Origin: Petrotoga olearia DSM 13574
GTDB taxonomy: Bacteria; Thermotogota; Thermotogae; Petrotogales; Petrotogaceae
DNA length: 64,000 nucleotides
Reading direction: 5' to 3'
Assembly: GCF_002895525.1 (NCBI RefSeq)
Contig: NZ_AZRL01000004.1
Span: forward strand, 130,011-194,010
In this document: in pieces, positions 34,009-43,070 of the stretch
Numbering within the stretch: the first letter of the stretch is position 1
How the letters are laid out: the number at the start of each line of letters is the position of its first letter
Notes under the pieces: model-generated
Seen by the model: the letters and a program-made list of their open reading frames with translations, nothing else
Databases searched by the model: none
What the model was told of the DNA's origin: nothing
Translations under genes and position numbers: made by a program

Positions 34009-35931
34009 TTAAAAAGTTAAGTCCAAATTTCTGTTCTTTATTTCTTTTTTAATCTCTTCAATGAAACGCTCTTTTGAAACATTTTCTATGGTATTGCCTT
34101 TTCGAGTTCTTATATTAATAGTATCTGAATCCACTTCCTTTTCTCCAAAAACTATCATATACGGCACTTTTCTAATCTGTTCATTTCTTATCTTATATCC
34201 AACTGTGGCATCAGAATCATTTACATAAACCCTAATACCTTCTTGTTCTAAAATACGAGAGAATTTCTTTGCTTCTTCATTGAATTTTTCGGATACCGGA
34301 AGAATCGAAACCTGAACAGGAGAAAGCCAAGTTGGAAACTCTCCAGCAAAGTTTTCTATTAAAATACCAAAGAACCTTTCTAAAGATCCAAATATCGCTC
34401 TATGAATCATAACCGGTCTTTTTTGTTCATCGTTTTCATCTGCGTATACCATATCAAACCTTTCGGGCATCTGAAAATCAAGCTGAATCGTGGTACATTG
34501 CCATTTTCTTCCAAGGGAATCTGTAACGTTAAAGTCTATTTTAGGACCATAAAAAGCCCCTTCACCTTCATCTATTCTATATTTCATATTAGTCTTTTCT
34601 AATGCCTTTTTTAAAGCATCGGTAGCCCTTTCCCAACTTTCAATATCTCCCATATGATCTTCGGGCATAGTACTTAAGATGGCTTCGTATTCAAAACCAA
34701 ATGATGAATATATTTCGTTTGTTAGTTGTATAACTTTTATTATTTCTTCCTCGATTTGTGACTGCATGCAGAATATATGTGCGTCATCTTGGGTGAAAGC
34801 TCTGACTCTAAAAAGACCATGCAAAACCCCGCTTCTTTCGTAACGATGGACTTTACCAAATTCAAACATTCTTATTGGTAAGTCTTTGTAACTGACAAAG
34901 TTATTCTTATATATCAGTATATGCCCCGGACAATTCATCGGTTTGACCGCCATAGGCAAATCTTCTTTCTCTGTGAAAAACATGTTCTCTTTGTAATGAT
35001 CCCAGTGTCCAGATTGATGCCATAATTTAATATTCATGATTTGAGGCGTATCTACCTCTTCGTATCCATATTTTTTATGAACTTGGCGGGAGTAAGCCAT
35101 CAATTCATTTAAAACTATTTTACCATTCGGTAGGAAAAAAGGCATACCGGGAGCCATTTCAGATTGTAACATGAATAAATTCAATTTTGGACCTAATTTT
35201 CTGTGATCTCTTTTTTTTGCCTCTTCCAACATATTTAAGTAATCTTCAAGTTGTTTCTTTTTGGGAAAAGCTGTGGCATATATCCTTTGAAGCATCTTGT
35301 TCTTTTCATCTCCCCGCCAATAAGCCCCGGATACGGAAAGAAGCTTAAAATATTTAACATACCCGGTCGAAGGAAGATGGGGCCCTCTACACATATCATA
35401 GAAATCCCCTTGAAAATAAACTGAAATAGTGTCTTCTTCTAGTTCCTCAATTAATTCCAGTTTGTAAGGTTGATCCTTGAATAATTCTATAGCCTCTTTT
35501 TTATTTACTTCTTTTCTAATAATTTTTATATCTTCTTTTACGATCTTTTTCATTTCCTCTTCTATCTTTGGAAAATCTTCTTCTGAAAGGTTGTACCCTT
35601 CAATATCAAAATCGTAATAAAAACCATTTTCAATAACCGGCCCTATAGCTAGTTTGACTCTGTCCTTCCCAAAAATTCGAACTACCGCCTGTGCCATTAT
35701 ATGAGCCATCGTATGTCGGTATATTTTTGGAGCTATTTCATCATCCAAAGTTATTAACTTAATAGTTGAATCCTGCATTATGGGGGTATTCAAATCTTTT
35801 AATTCGCCGTTAATTTCAGCTGCTATAGCATTTCTGTATAACCCTTCGGATATACCTTTAGCAATTTCTGCAGGGGTAATTCCATCTTTAAATTCTTGAA
35901 CAGAATTATCTGGATAAGTTATTTTAACCAT
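34009..35931 (-). CDS. thrS: Threonyl-tRNA synthetase
   Basis: The 640-residue class II synthetase charges tRNA-Thr. It has an N-terminal TGS domain (1-60), an editing domain with [11 protein letters not shown] (HxxxH) and the distal Cys/His pair in [16 protein letters not shown], a catalytic core with motif 2 [15 protein letters not shown] and motif 3 [11 protein letters not shown], and a C-terminal anticodon-binding domain from about 535. [10 protein letters not shown] holds the zinc Cys. The start ATG is 27 bases after prfA. No T-box leader is visible between the two genes. Confidence 0.97.
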   Translation of the reverse strand: MVKITYPDNSVQEFKDGITPAEIAKGISEGLYRNAIAAEINGELKDLNTPIMQDSTIKLITLDDEIAPKIYRHTMAHIMAQAVVRIFGKDRVKLAIGPVIENGFYYDFDIEGYNLSEEDFPKIEEEMKKIVKEDIKIIRKEVNKKEAIELFKDQPYKLELIEELEEDTISVYFQGDFYDMCRGPHLPSTGYVKYFKLLSVSGAYWRGDEKNKMLQRIYATAFPKKKQLEDYLNMLEEAKKRDHRKLGPKLNLFMLQSEMAPGMPFFLPNGKIVLNELMAYSRQVHKKYGYEEVDTPQIMNIKLWHQSGHWDHYKENMFFTEKEDLPMAVKPMNCPGHILIYKNNFVSYKDLPIRMFEFGKVHRYERSGVLHGLFRVRAFTQDDAHIFCMQSQIEEEIIKVIQLTNEIYSSFGFEYEAILSTMPEDHMGDIESWERATDALKKALEKTNMKYRIDEGEGAFYGPKIDFNVTDSLGRKWQCTTIQLDFQMPERFDMVYADENDEQKRPVMIHRAIFGSLERFFGILIENFAGEFPTWLSPVQVSILPVSEKFNEEAKKFSRILEQEGIRVYVNDSDATVGYKIRNEQIRKVPYMIVFGEKEVDSDTINIRTRKGNTIENVSKERFIEEIKKEIKNRNLDLTF

Positions 35932-35958
35932 TAGATCACCTCTAACAATAAGTTAATT

Positions 35959-37029
35959 TTAAATTGTTATGCTTTCAAGTTTTTCTTTAAGATCTTTTTC
36001 TAGTATCTTATCTATTATTTCATCTAAATCTCCATCAAGTATTTCGCTTATTCTATGAGTGGTATATTGAATTCTATGATCTGTAACCCTATTTTGTGGG
36101 AAATTGTATGTCCTTATTTTTTCGCTTCGCTGTGCGGTCCCTATTTGTGATTTTCTCTCTTGTATAAGCTGAGATTGCTGCTCCTCTAACTTTATCTCAA
36201 AAAGTTTTGCCCTTAGTATATTTAAAGCTTTTTCTTTATTTTGATGCTGGGATCTTTCATTTTGACAAGTTACAACGATTCCAGTGGGGAGATGGGTTAT
36301 TCTAACGGCAGAATCCGTTTTGTTAACGTACTGACCACCTGCCCCACTTGCCCTATAGGTATCTATTCTGAGATCATTCTCATTTATCTGAACATCTATA
36401 TCCGTTGCTTCCGGTAACACCGCAACGGTGGCCGTCGAAGTGTGTATCCTTCCAGAAGATTCTGTTTGAGGTACCCTTTGTACCCTATGCACACCACTTT
36501 CGTATTTCAATCTTCTGTAAGCACCTTGACCCTTTATTTTTAATATGGCGGTTTTAATTCCACCAAGTTCGTTTTCGTTTAGATCAAGAACTTCATATTT
36601 CCAATTTTTTCTTTCGGCATACCGTAGATACATTCTCATTAACTCTGAAGCGAAAAGGCTCGCTTCATCACCACCGGTACCAGCTCTTATCTCCATAATG
36701 ATATTTCTCTCATCATACTCATCTTGAGAAACTAAACCTTCTATAATTTTTTTTCTTGTTTCTTCTTCCTTTTTCTCTATCTCTTGGAGCATTGACTGAT
36801 ATTCTTCTTCAGAGACATCCTTGTTTTCATACATTTCTTTTAACGCTTTTATATCTTCTAAATCCTGTTCGTAACTCTCAAACAGCTTATGTAATTCTGA
36901 GAGTTTGGAATGCTCCTGTCCTAATTTTTTTAATTTTTCAATATCGTTAGTAATATCCGGATCACTTAGTTGTTTTTCTAATTCTTTAATTTTTTTCTTT
37001 ACTTCTTCTTTAAAATCTAATATATTCAA
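35959..37029 (-). CDS. prfA: Peptide chain release factor 1
   Basis: This 356-residue factor ends translation at UAA and UAG. The GGQ loop reads [15 protein letters not shown] (about 230) and the domain ends with [16 protein letters not shown]. The start chosen is TTG 37029, which lies 6 bases after AGGTG. An in-frame GTG at 37038 is part of that SD. It is co-transcribed with thrS. The 445-base gap upstream holds repeat array G. Confidence 0.95.
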   Translation of the reverse strand: MNILDFKEEVKKKIKELEKQLSDPDITNDIEKLKKLGQEHSKLSELHKLFESYEQDLEDIKALKEMYENKDVSEEEYQSMLQEIEKKEEETRKKIIEGLVSQDEYDERNIIMEIRAGTGGDEASLFASELMRMYLRYAERKNWKYEVLDLNENELGGIKTAILKIKGQGAYRRLKYESGVHRVQRVPQTESSGRIHTSTATVAVLPEATDIDVQINENDLRIDTYRASGAGGQYVNKTDSAVRITHLPTGIVVTCQNERSQHQNKEKALNILRAKLFEIKLEEQQSQLIQERKSQIGTAQRSEKIRTYNFPQNRVTDHRIQYTTHRISEILDGDLDEIIDKILEKDLKEKLESITI

Positions 37030-37059
37030 CTTTCTCACCTTTTTGTTTTATTTGTTAGC

Positions 37060-37472
37060 ATTAAGGGGTAAACCCCTTAAGATCCCCAAATTCGCGTAAC
37101 ATCATTTGCTTCGCAAATGAGAATATGGGAATTGTTTCTAAAGCATTATAAAGAACACTTTTGCATAAAGCAGCAAAAATCTTTTTGCACAACCCAGCAA
37201 AAGGTAAACCCCTTAAGATCCCCGAACGCATTTGCTACGCAAATGAGAATTAGAATGTTACTTCTAAAGCAACACATCATTTGTTTCACAAATGAGAATA
37301 TGGAAATTGTTTCACAAGCACCATGAAAAACCATTTTGCACAAATCAGCAAAAAGCTTTTTGCATAAAACATCAAAAGCTGTGCAAATGAGAATATGGAA
37401 ATTATTTCTAAGGCCTTATAAAGAACACTTTTGCATAAAGCAGCAAAAATCTTTTTGCACAACTCAGCAAAA
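37060..37472 (-). repeat. Intergenic repeat array G
   Basis: The gap between the chemoreceptor and prfA holds no gene. It contains a perfect hairpin at 37061-37080 (TTAAGGGG/CCCCTTAA), repeated in part at 37203-37223. There are also three to four tandem imperfect units of about 100 bases, each with a CATTTGC...GCAAATG hairpin (37103-37119, 37229-37244, 37278-37294), GAGAATATGG, and blocks such as TTTTGCATAAAGCAGCAAAA and TTTTTGCACAAC.CAGCAAAA. Copy E at 60.7 kb carries the same blocks in the orientation that matches transcription here. Confidence 0.85.
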
Positions 37473-37474
37473 TT

Positions 37475-39481
37475 TTATATTTTAAAACTTTCAACCAACC
37501 CTTTTAACTCTGTGGCTAATTCACTCAACTCTTTTGCTTCTTCGTTTATTCCTACAGCTTGGTTTACTTGTTCGTCTATTACACTTCTTGATCTTTCTAG
37601 TTGTTCACTTATCTGTGTTACCGCTTTCGCTACCCTGTCCATCGCTGTGCTCATCTCTTGCGCACTTGCACTTTGTTCTTCTGCACTTGCAGTCATGTTT
37701 TCTATCCCTTGGTCCATCCTTTCTATCCTTTCTTTTATCCTGTTGAAACTTTGTTGTACATTTACCATCTTTTCGTTTATTTCTCCTATCGTTCCTACTA
37801 CCTTGTTCGTCGATTCGTTTACTTTGTTCGTTCCTTGCGTTATGTTGGTTAGTATCTGGGATATTTCATCCGTTGCATTTCTTGATTCTTCTGCTAACTT
37901 CCTTATCTCATCCGCTACTACTGCAAATCCTCTTCCTGCTTCTCCTGCCCTTGCAGCTTCTATCGCTGCGTTTAGTGCCAGCAGGTTCGTTTGTTCCGTT
38001 ATCGAGTTTATCGTTTCTACTATACTTTGTACGTTCTTGGCATTGCTTGCGAGTGTTTCTACTTCTTTTTGACTTTCTTTTGTCCTTTCTACCGCTTCTT
38101 TCACAGCTTGACTTATACTTTCTATCGTTTTGCTTCCTTCTTCTGCAGCTTTACTTGTTTCATCTGCTTCTTCACTTAGCCTTTGTGCGTCTTGGGATAC
38201 TCCTTGTGCCGCCCTTGCTACTTCGTCTACCCCTGAGGTTACTTCTTCTACGTTTCCTGCCGTTTCTTCTGTACTTGTTTGTATCTTGTCCATCTGGTTT
38301 TTGAGTTCTTCTGAGTTCTTCCTGCTTTCTTGTGATGAGCGCGTTAGACTTTCTGATGCCTTTTCTACTTTGTCCGATGCCTGTTTTATTGATCCCACGG
38401 ATCTTCTCAGTTCTTTACTCATTTCCGATAGAGCATTAGCCATCTGACCTATTTCGTCTTTGCTTTTACTTTCAAAGTTTACCGTTAGGTCTCCTTCTTT
38501 GAATTGGTTTATCTTGTTTTTGAACTCTAACAGTGGTTTCGTTATACTTCTTATTAGATAGATAACCATTATTATCGATACTACAAAGGCGACTATGGTT
38601 AAGATAATTGTCAACATTATTGCCCTGTTGTTTTCTTCTATGAGAGATGGACCTAATGTGTCCTCTTGAACCTCTAATTCCATTCTTTGTTCTTCTAATA
38701 ATTTCAATATCTCTACCCTTGCTTGTTCCATCTGCTCGATTATGGGCTCTTGGGATTCTATCACTGTGACTATTTGGTTGAAGATGTTTCTGTATTGTTC
38801 AGCCATATCTTTCGTCTTGTTGAACATTTCAGTTAATTCGTCTGAGGTTAGACCATATTGCATAATCAAAAGTTGAGAATCCAATTCATTAAAAGCGTTT
38901 AAAACATTGTTTTTATCACCAAGAGATTTGGATGAAAAATACATGGAAGCTAAATTATCTATATTATCCAATATATTCATTGAACTATCCGCATAAAAAA
39001 CGAGGGTTGAAACGTTATTTTCTTGGGCTAAGGTTTTAAAATCGGTAATAAGTTGGCGTAATTCATTTGATATATCTTTAAAATCCTGACTTGCGAGTCT
39101 ATTCTTTTCTTCGTTCAATTGAACAATTTGATTAAAATTATTTTCATAGTCCTCTATCTTTGTGATTATGTTTTGTACAAGTGTTGAATCGGTAGTTTCA
39201 CCTGTAAAGAAACTTTGAACCGCGTTGATATTTTGAGTAAAAGTTTCTTTTGTTTGCTCACCGTAGTTAATCACATAATCTTTGAAGGCTAAAGCAGCTT
39301 CAAAAAAGTCGTTTTCTATTTCAGAGATTTGATTCGTTACCACAGATAAATCCCTATAACTACCCAAACCATCGTTGGACCTTACCAGAGAAAAAATATT
39401 GAAAGAGATTGCTGCCCCAAATAAAACAAAAATTACAACGATAATTAAAGTTATCCTTCCTCTGATGCTTTTGAATGACAT
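37475..39481 (-). CDS. Methyl-accepting chemotaxis protein
   Basis: The 668-residue transmembrane chemoreceptor has TM1 (about 9-30), a helical periplasmic sensor (about 31-288), TM2 ([20 protein letters not shown]), HAMP (about 313-366) and a long cytoplasmic signalling coiled coil. The hairpin tip reads [20 protein letters not shown] then [17 protein letters not shown]. Glu/Gln-rich heptads on either side are probable methylation sites for the CheR-type enzyme at 0.8 kb. No C-terminal tethering peptide is seen. The ligand is unknown. Confidence 0.96.
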   Translation of the reverse strand: MSFKSIRGRITLIIVVIFVLFGAAISFNIFSLVRSNDGLGSYRDLSVVTNQISEIENDFFEAALAFKDYVINYGEQTKETFTQNINAVQSFFTGETTDSTLVQNIITKIEDYENNFNQIVQLNEEKNRLASQDFKDISNELRQLITDFKTLAQENNVSTLVFYADSSMNILDNIDNLASMYFSSKSLGDKNNVLNAFNELDSQLLIMQYGLTSDELTEMFNKTKDMAEQYRNIFNQIVTVIESQEPIIEQMEQARVEILKLLEEQRMELEVQEDTLGPSLIEENNRAIMLTIILTIVAFVVSIIMVIYLIRSITKPLLEFKNKINQFKEGDLTVNFESKSKDEIGQMANALSEMSKELRRSVGSIKQASDKVEKASESLTRSSQESRKNSEELKNQMDKIQTSTEETAGNVEEVTSGVDEVARAAQGVSQDAQRLSEEADETSKAAEEGSKTIESISQAVKEAVERTKESQKEVETLASNAKNVQSIVETINSITEQTNLLALNAAIEAARAGEAGRGFAVVADEIRKLAEESRNATDEISQILTNITQGTNKVNESTNKVVGTIGEINEKMVNVQQSFNRIKERIERMDQGIENMTASAEEQSASAQEMSTAMDRVAKAVTQISEQLERSRSVIDEQVNQAVGINEEAKELSELATELKGLVESFKI

Positions 39482-39623
39482 GAAATTTTTTCCCCCTTAT
39501 TTTTAATTATCTTGAGAATAATTATAATACAAAACAGCAAACAAAAGCAAATAAAAAGTTGCTAGAAATATTTATTCTTTTTAATAAGTTCGAATGCGAA
39601 AACGAAAAATTAAAGATAATATA

Positions 39624-39632
39624 TGGTATAAT
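39624..39632 (+). promoter_or_regulatory. Extended -10 promoter of the aldo/keto reductase gene
   Basis: TGGTATAAT (TGn extension plus consensus -10), 37 bases before the ATG. The -35 region is poor, as is common with extended -10 elements. Confidence 0.55.
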
Positions 39633-39668
39633 GGTATTTGGTACACTTAAAGAAAGAGGAGGCAGATT

Positions 39669-40637
39669 ATGCAATATAACAATTTAGGTAAGGCGGGTAT
39701 AAAAGTAAGTGAGATTTCATTCGGATCTTGGTTAACTTTTGGAAACCAACTAGATACAGAAGGGGTTAAATCGTGTTTGCGTACCGCTTATGAAAACGGC
39801 GTTAACTTTTTTGACAACGCAGAAGCCTACGCTAACGGGCTTTCTGAATCTCTAATGGGAATGGCGCTAAAAGAGTATAGAAGAGAAGACCTTGTAATTT
39901 CGACAAAAATATTTTGGGGTGGAAAAGGCCCAAATGATAGAGGGGTATCAAGGAAGCATCTTTTAGAAGGAACTTGGAACTCTCTAAAAAGGTTACAAGT
40001 TGATTATGTTGACCTTATATTTTGCCATAGACCAGATCCTACCACCCCCATTGAAGAAACAGTATTTGCAATGGATTATATAATAAGAAATGGTTTAGCT
40101 CTTTATTGGGGAACCTCAGAATGGAGTGCGGAGCAATTGGAAGAAGCTTATCTAGTAGCAGATAAAAGAAATCTTATTCCGCCCACAATGGAACAACCTC
40201 AATACAATATGTTAGTTAGAAACAAAGTTGAAAAAGAATTTAAACCTCTTTATGAAAAATATGGATTAGGGTTAACCACATGGAGTCCGTTGGCCAGTGG
40301 GGTATTAACCGGAAAATACAACGATGGAATCCCCCGAGACAGCAGACTTGCAAAATTTAAAAACTTACGAGAAGAGTTTGAAAAAGGTGGACTTTTGTCG
40401 CAAGAAAATATCGAAAAGGTCAGAAAATTAACAAAAATAGCTAACGATTTAGACGCAACAATGGCTCAACTTGCTCTTGCCTGGATATTGAAAAACCCTA
40501 ACGTTAGTACTGTAATAACAGGTGCAAGTAGGCCAGAACAGGTAAAAGAAAATGTAAAAGCTTCCCAGATAAAAGAAAAACTTACTGACAGTGTAATGGA
40601 AGAAATCGAAAAAATTCTAAACAACAAGCCCATATAA
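39669..40637 (+). CDS. Aldo/keto reductase
   Basis: The 322-residue NAD(P)H-dependent (beta/alpha)8 oxidoreductase is of the Kv-beta/YghZ-like group. The catalytic tetrad is visible as Asp and Tyr in FFDNAEAYANG (about 48-58), Lys in VISTKIFWGG and His in IFCHRPDP. The cofactor region VITGASRPEQVKENVKA is near the C-terminus. AAAGAGGAGG precedes the ATG. It is a single gene with its own promoter and terminator. The physiological aldehyde or ketone is unknown. Confidence 0.93.
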   Translation: MQYNNLGKAGIKVSEISFGSWLTFGNQLDTEGVKSCLRTAYENGVNFFDNAEAYANGLSESLMGMALKEYRREDLVISTKIFWGGKGPNDRGVSRKHLLEGTWNSLKRLQVDYVDLIFCHRPDPTTPIEETVFAMDYIIRNGLALYWGTSEWSAEQLEEAYLVADKRNLIPPTMEQPQYNMLVRNKVEKEFKPLYEKYGLGLTTWSPLASGVLTGKYNDGIPRDSRLAKFKNLREEFEKGGLLSQENIEKVRKLTKIANDLDATMAQLALAWILKNPNVSTVITGASRPEQVKENVKASQIKEKLTDSVMEEIEKILNNKPI

Positions 40638-40646
40638 AAATGATTA

Positions 40647-40675
40647 AAATCCCACCGAATTGGTGGGATTTTTTT
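40647..40675 (+). terminator. Bidirectional terminator between the aldo/keto reductase gene and lpdA
   Basis: Stem AAATCCCACC/GGTGGGATTT with a 5-base loop and T-runs on both sides. It may serve both converging genes, although lpdA ends 150 bases away. Confidence 0.85.
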
Positions 40676-40822
40676 ACTTCCTTTAGCTTGAAAGCTCCTC
40701 ACAACTTTGATTATGCAAAGCCGCAAACATTAAAAATAGTTATATTTAAGACAATGCAACTCTTTTGTATACTTCTTCAAAGTCCCTTCTTTTTTCTTTG
40801 AACAACATCTTTTTCGAAAATT

Positions 40823-42178
40823 CTAAATATGTATAGCTAATCCTTCCACGCTTTCTTCTGCACCAAGGATACTTTCCGTTAAGGTTGGATGAGGATGTAT
40901 ACTATCCGTAAGTTGCTCTACACTCATCCCATACTTAACAGCCAAAACTCCTTCCATAATCATATCCGTAGCGTTTGGAGAGACAATAGCTACACCTAAT
41001 ACTCTTTTAGTCTCTTTATCCGCGATTATCTTTACAAAACCATCTCTCTCTTCCATAGTTCTCGCTCTTCCGTTAGCAGATACAGGAAATTTTGAAATGA
41101 TAACTTTTTCAGAGTCAACTTCTTCTTCTTTTAACCCAACAGTTGCTATTTCTGGGTTAGAGAAAATGATGTTTGGCACAGCACTGTAATCCATTTCTTT
41201 AGATTCTCCTGCAATATTATGTGCGGCTACTATACCTTCGTTCATAGCCACATGAGCCAACATAATATGGGCCCTTATATCTCCTATTGCATATACATTT
41301 TCAACGTTTGTTCTCATTTTGGAATCTGTTTTAACACCTTTTTCTATCTCTACACCTAAATTTTTAACATCTTGAGTTATAACCGGTCTTCTTCCCACAG
41401 CTAGTAAAATCTTTGAGCTCTTTATCTCTTTTATTTCACCGTTGAAATCAATTTTTGATACGTATGAATCTTCATCCTTTTGAATATCTACAACCTTATG
41501 TTTTTCAAAGACTTCCACGCCTTTTTTAACCAAAGATTTTTTTGCCTCTTCTGCAACATCTTTATCATCATTGGGGAGTATATGTTCAAGTAGTTCAACT
41601 ACATAAACTTTTTTACCTAAACTTGAAAAAAATGTAGCAAATTCTACACCGATTACCCCTCCACCAACTATCAAAATCGATTCTGGCATATGATCCATCG
41701 CAAATACATCATCACTTGTCCAAATTCCTTCAATTTTATCAAAAGGTGAAAAAATGACTGGTTCAGAACCGTGGGCTAAAATAATGTTTTGCGTTTCTAT
41801 GGTTTTATCACCAACTTTAATATGATTTTTATCGCTTATTTCAGCGGTACCTTGTATTAAATCGATATGATTTTTCTTAAATAGAAATTCTATACCTTTT
41901 TTGGATTGTAGAACAACTTTTTTCATATGTTTCATTATTTCGTTTATTTCATATGTCACCTCACCCACCTTTATGCCTAATTTGTTTGATTTTTTTAAAA
42001 TCTCTTCGTAAAGGTGTGAAGAGGTTAACATTGCTTTTGTTGGAATACAACCTTTGTTGGTACAAGTTCCACCAAGATTTTCTTTCTCAATAACAGCAAC
42101 CTTTTTCCCTAATTGCGATAACCTTATTGCCGCAACATAACCGCCTGGACCTGATCCAATAACAACAACATCGTACAT
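40823..42178 (-). CDS. lpdA: Dihydrolipoamide dehydrogenase
   Basis: The 451-residue FAD/NAD-disulfide oxidoreductase reoxidises lipoyl groups. It has FAD motif VIGSGPGGYVAAIRL, redox disulfide GGTCTNKGCIPTKAML (about 37-52), NAD motif IVGGGVIGVEFATFF, second FAD motif YAIGDI and the active-site HPHPTLTE near the C-terminus. No dehydrogenase complex or glycine cleavage gene adjoins it, so the partner complex is elsewhere. The 170 bases downstream hold no convincing gene. Confidence 0.94.
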   Translation of the reverse strand: MYDVVVIGSGPGGYVAAIRLSQLGKKVAVIEKENLGGTCTNKGCIPTKAMLTSSHLYEEILKKSNKLGIKVGEVTYEINEIMKHMKKVVLQSKKGIEFLFKKNHIDLIQGTAEISDKNHIKVGDKTIETQNIILAHGSEPVIFSPFDKIEGIWTSDDVFAMDHMPESILIVGGGVIGVEFATFFSSLGKKVYVVELLEHILPNDDKDVAEEAKKSLVKKGVEVFEKHKVVDIQKDEDSYVSKIDFNGEIKEIKSSKILLAVGRRPVITQDVKNLGVEIEKGVKTDSKMRTNVENVYAIGDIRAHIMLAHVAMNEGIVAAHNIAGESKEMDYSAVPNIIFSNPEIATVGLKEEEVDSEKVIISKFPVSANGRARTMEERDGFVKIIADKETKRVLGVAIVSPNATDMIMEGVLAVKYGMSVEQLTDSIHPHPTLTESILGAEESVEGLAIHI

Positions 42179-42240
42179 TTGAGGTTCCCCCCTTTTAATT
42201 TCATTGTTTATTGCCTTTAGAATCTCTAAAACATTATATA

Positions 42241-42321
42241 TAGCGCCCTTCCCCCGCTCCCCACCCTTCTAAGGAAGGGACCTGCGACCCCTTAGACCTC
42301 CGCTCCTCACAATAAAGGATA
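42241..42321 (-). repeat. Intergenic repeat, copy F
   Basis: Read on the minus strand it runs TTATCCTTTATTGTGAGGAG ... GTGGGGAGCGGGGGAAGGGC then GCTATA, the same ends as copies A-D with a different middle. It lies between the CMD-family gene and lpdA, both on the minus strand. The rest of 42179-42431 shows only the terminator below. Confidence 0.7.
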
Positions 42322-42395
42322 ATGAATATTTCTTCATTTACCCCTCTGTCCGTCTAATTTTACCCTCTATTCTTCTTTTTTAATATTATAACAAA

Positions 42396-42417
42396 AAAGG
42401 GGAGTTTTCTCCCCTTT
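42396..42417 (-). terminator. Terminator of the CMD-family gene
   Basis: Perfect 9-bp stem AAAGGGGAG/CTCCCCTTT with a 4-base loop, 15 bases after the stop codon. TTGTTATAATATT follows on the minus strand. Confidence 0.8.
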
Positions 42418-42431
42418 GAAAAGATTCAATA

Positions 42432-42764
42432 TTATTTTAGGTCCTTTAGTGCTTCCAAAACTAAACCCGCATGCATTAAAGCTGGGCTTCCTCCCATCAG
42501 AACTGCAACCCATGCGGCTTCCAATATTTCTTCTTCCGTGGCACTTGCCTCTAACGCAGATTTCACATTATAAGCAATACACCATTCACAGCCATTTGCT
42601 ATAGAAAGCGCAACAGCTATTATCGCTTTTGTTTTTTTATCAAGAGCAGCACCTTCTTCTTTTTCGATTGCATTCATCATTTTTTGGAAGCTCTTCATTT
42701 GTTCTGGATTCGTCTTAGAAAACTCCTTCATCCAGTCCATCGCTTGTTGTAAAGTATCTTTCAT
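42432..42764 (-). CDS. Carboxymuconolactone decarboxylase (AhpD-like) family protein
   Basis: This 110-residue all-helical protein has the CMD core AIIAVALSIANGCEWCIAYN (about 56-75). The redox CxxC is kept, but the His that usually follows in CxxCxxxH is Asn here. AhpD-like members act as thiol peroxidases or reductases; function here is open. ATG 42764 is chosen. TTG 42770 is closer to the AGGAG. The longer open frame reaches 42965 only because it reads through the tRNA-Gln gene. Confidence 0.88.
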   Translation of the reverse strand: MKDTLQQAMDWMKEFSKTNPEQMKSFQKMMNAIEKEEGAALDKKTKAIIAVALSIANGCEWCIAYNVKSALEASATEEEILEAAWVAVLMGGSPALMHAGLVLEALKDLK

Positions 42765-42850
42765 ACTCAAACTAATCACTCCTTTTATAATTTTTGCGCA
42801 ATATTTTAAGAATCTAAAAAAGGACCCCTTTGAAGGATCCTTTATCGTAT

Positions 42851-42924
42851 TGGCTGGGGGAGGAGGATTCGAACCTCCACTAACGGAGTCAGAGTCCGCT
42901 GTCCTGCCATTAGACGATCCCCCA
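42851..42924 (-). tRNA. tRNA-Gln (anticodon CUG)
   Basis: The 74-base gene has acceptor TGGGGGA/TCCCCCA, discriminator G, encoded CCA, anticodon loop CTCTGAC and T-arm GGAGGTTCGAATCCTCC. It is transcribed away from the MFS gene at 43071, from an overlapping promoter. Confidence 0.95.
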
Positions 42925-42936
42925 ATCAACAAATTT

Positions 42937-42965
42937 ATTATATCACAAATTTTTTTGGTTGACAA
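42937..42965 (-). promoter_or_regulatory. tRNA-Gln promoter
   Basis: On the minus strand TTGTCA (42965-42960), a 17-base spacer and TATAAT (42942-42937), 12 bases before the tRNA. The -35 shares five bases with that of the divergent promoter. Confidence 0.75.
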
Positions 42966-42987
42966 GTAAATTTGGGGATGATATAAT
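42959..42987 (+). promoter_or_regulatory. Consensus promoter of the MFS gene
   Basis: TTGACA (42959-42964), a 17-base spacer and TATAAT (42982-42987), a perfect sigma70-type promoter and the strongest by sequence in the window. Transcription should start near 42994. Confidence 0.85.
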
Positions 42988-43002
42988 ATGTTCTAATATA
43001 TA

Positions 43003-43014
43003 CTGTATATACAG
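43003..43014 (+). promoter_or_regulatory. Palindromic candidate operator
   Basis: CTGTATATACAG is a perfect 12-base palindrome about 10 bases after the predicted start of transcription, well placed for repression of the strong promoter. The binding protein is unknown. Confidence 0.45.
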
Positions 43015-43070
43015 ATAAGTTTTAAAGTTTTTAAAGGCAGTACACACAAAACATAGTAGGAGGATTCGTT

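Noticed and set aside
35932-35958. T-box or other leader control of thrS
   Set aside because: The gap to prfA is only 27 bases and no T-box sequence is visible there or upstream of prfA.
37060-37472. CRISPR array
   Set aside because: The repeated units are unequal, lack regular spacers and have no cas genes nearby; blocks recur at other intergenic sites.
37431-38447. Long plus-strand open frames opposite the chemoreceptor gene (up to 213 codons)
   Set aside because: They mirror the coiled-coil codons of the minus-strand gene, are Leu/Ser-rich and lack ribosome binding sites.
37475-38500. Composition shift suggesting gene conversion in the chemoreceptor signalling half
   Set aside because: Hand counts of GC in sample lines were similar in both halves (about 35-40 percent).
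40740-40822. Minus-strand frame after lpdA reading MLFKEKRRDFEEVYKRVALS
   Set aside because: It is open and protein-like for about 20 codons but has no SD, overlaps the lpdA end in another frame and has no recognisable family. Too short to call without homologues.
42765-42965. N-terminal extension of the CMD-family protein containing SSNGRTADSDSVSGGSNPPP
   Set aside because: This is the tRNA-Gln gene read as protein, a common artefact; the real start is near 42764.
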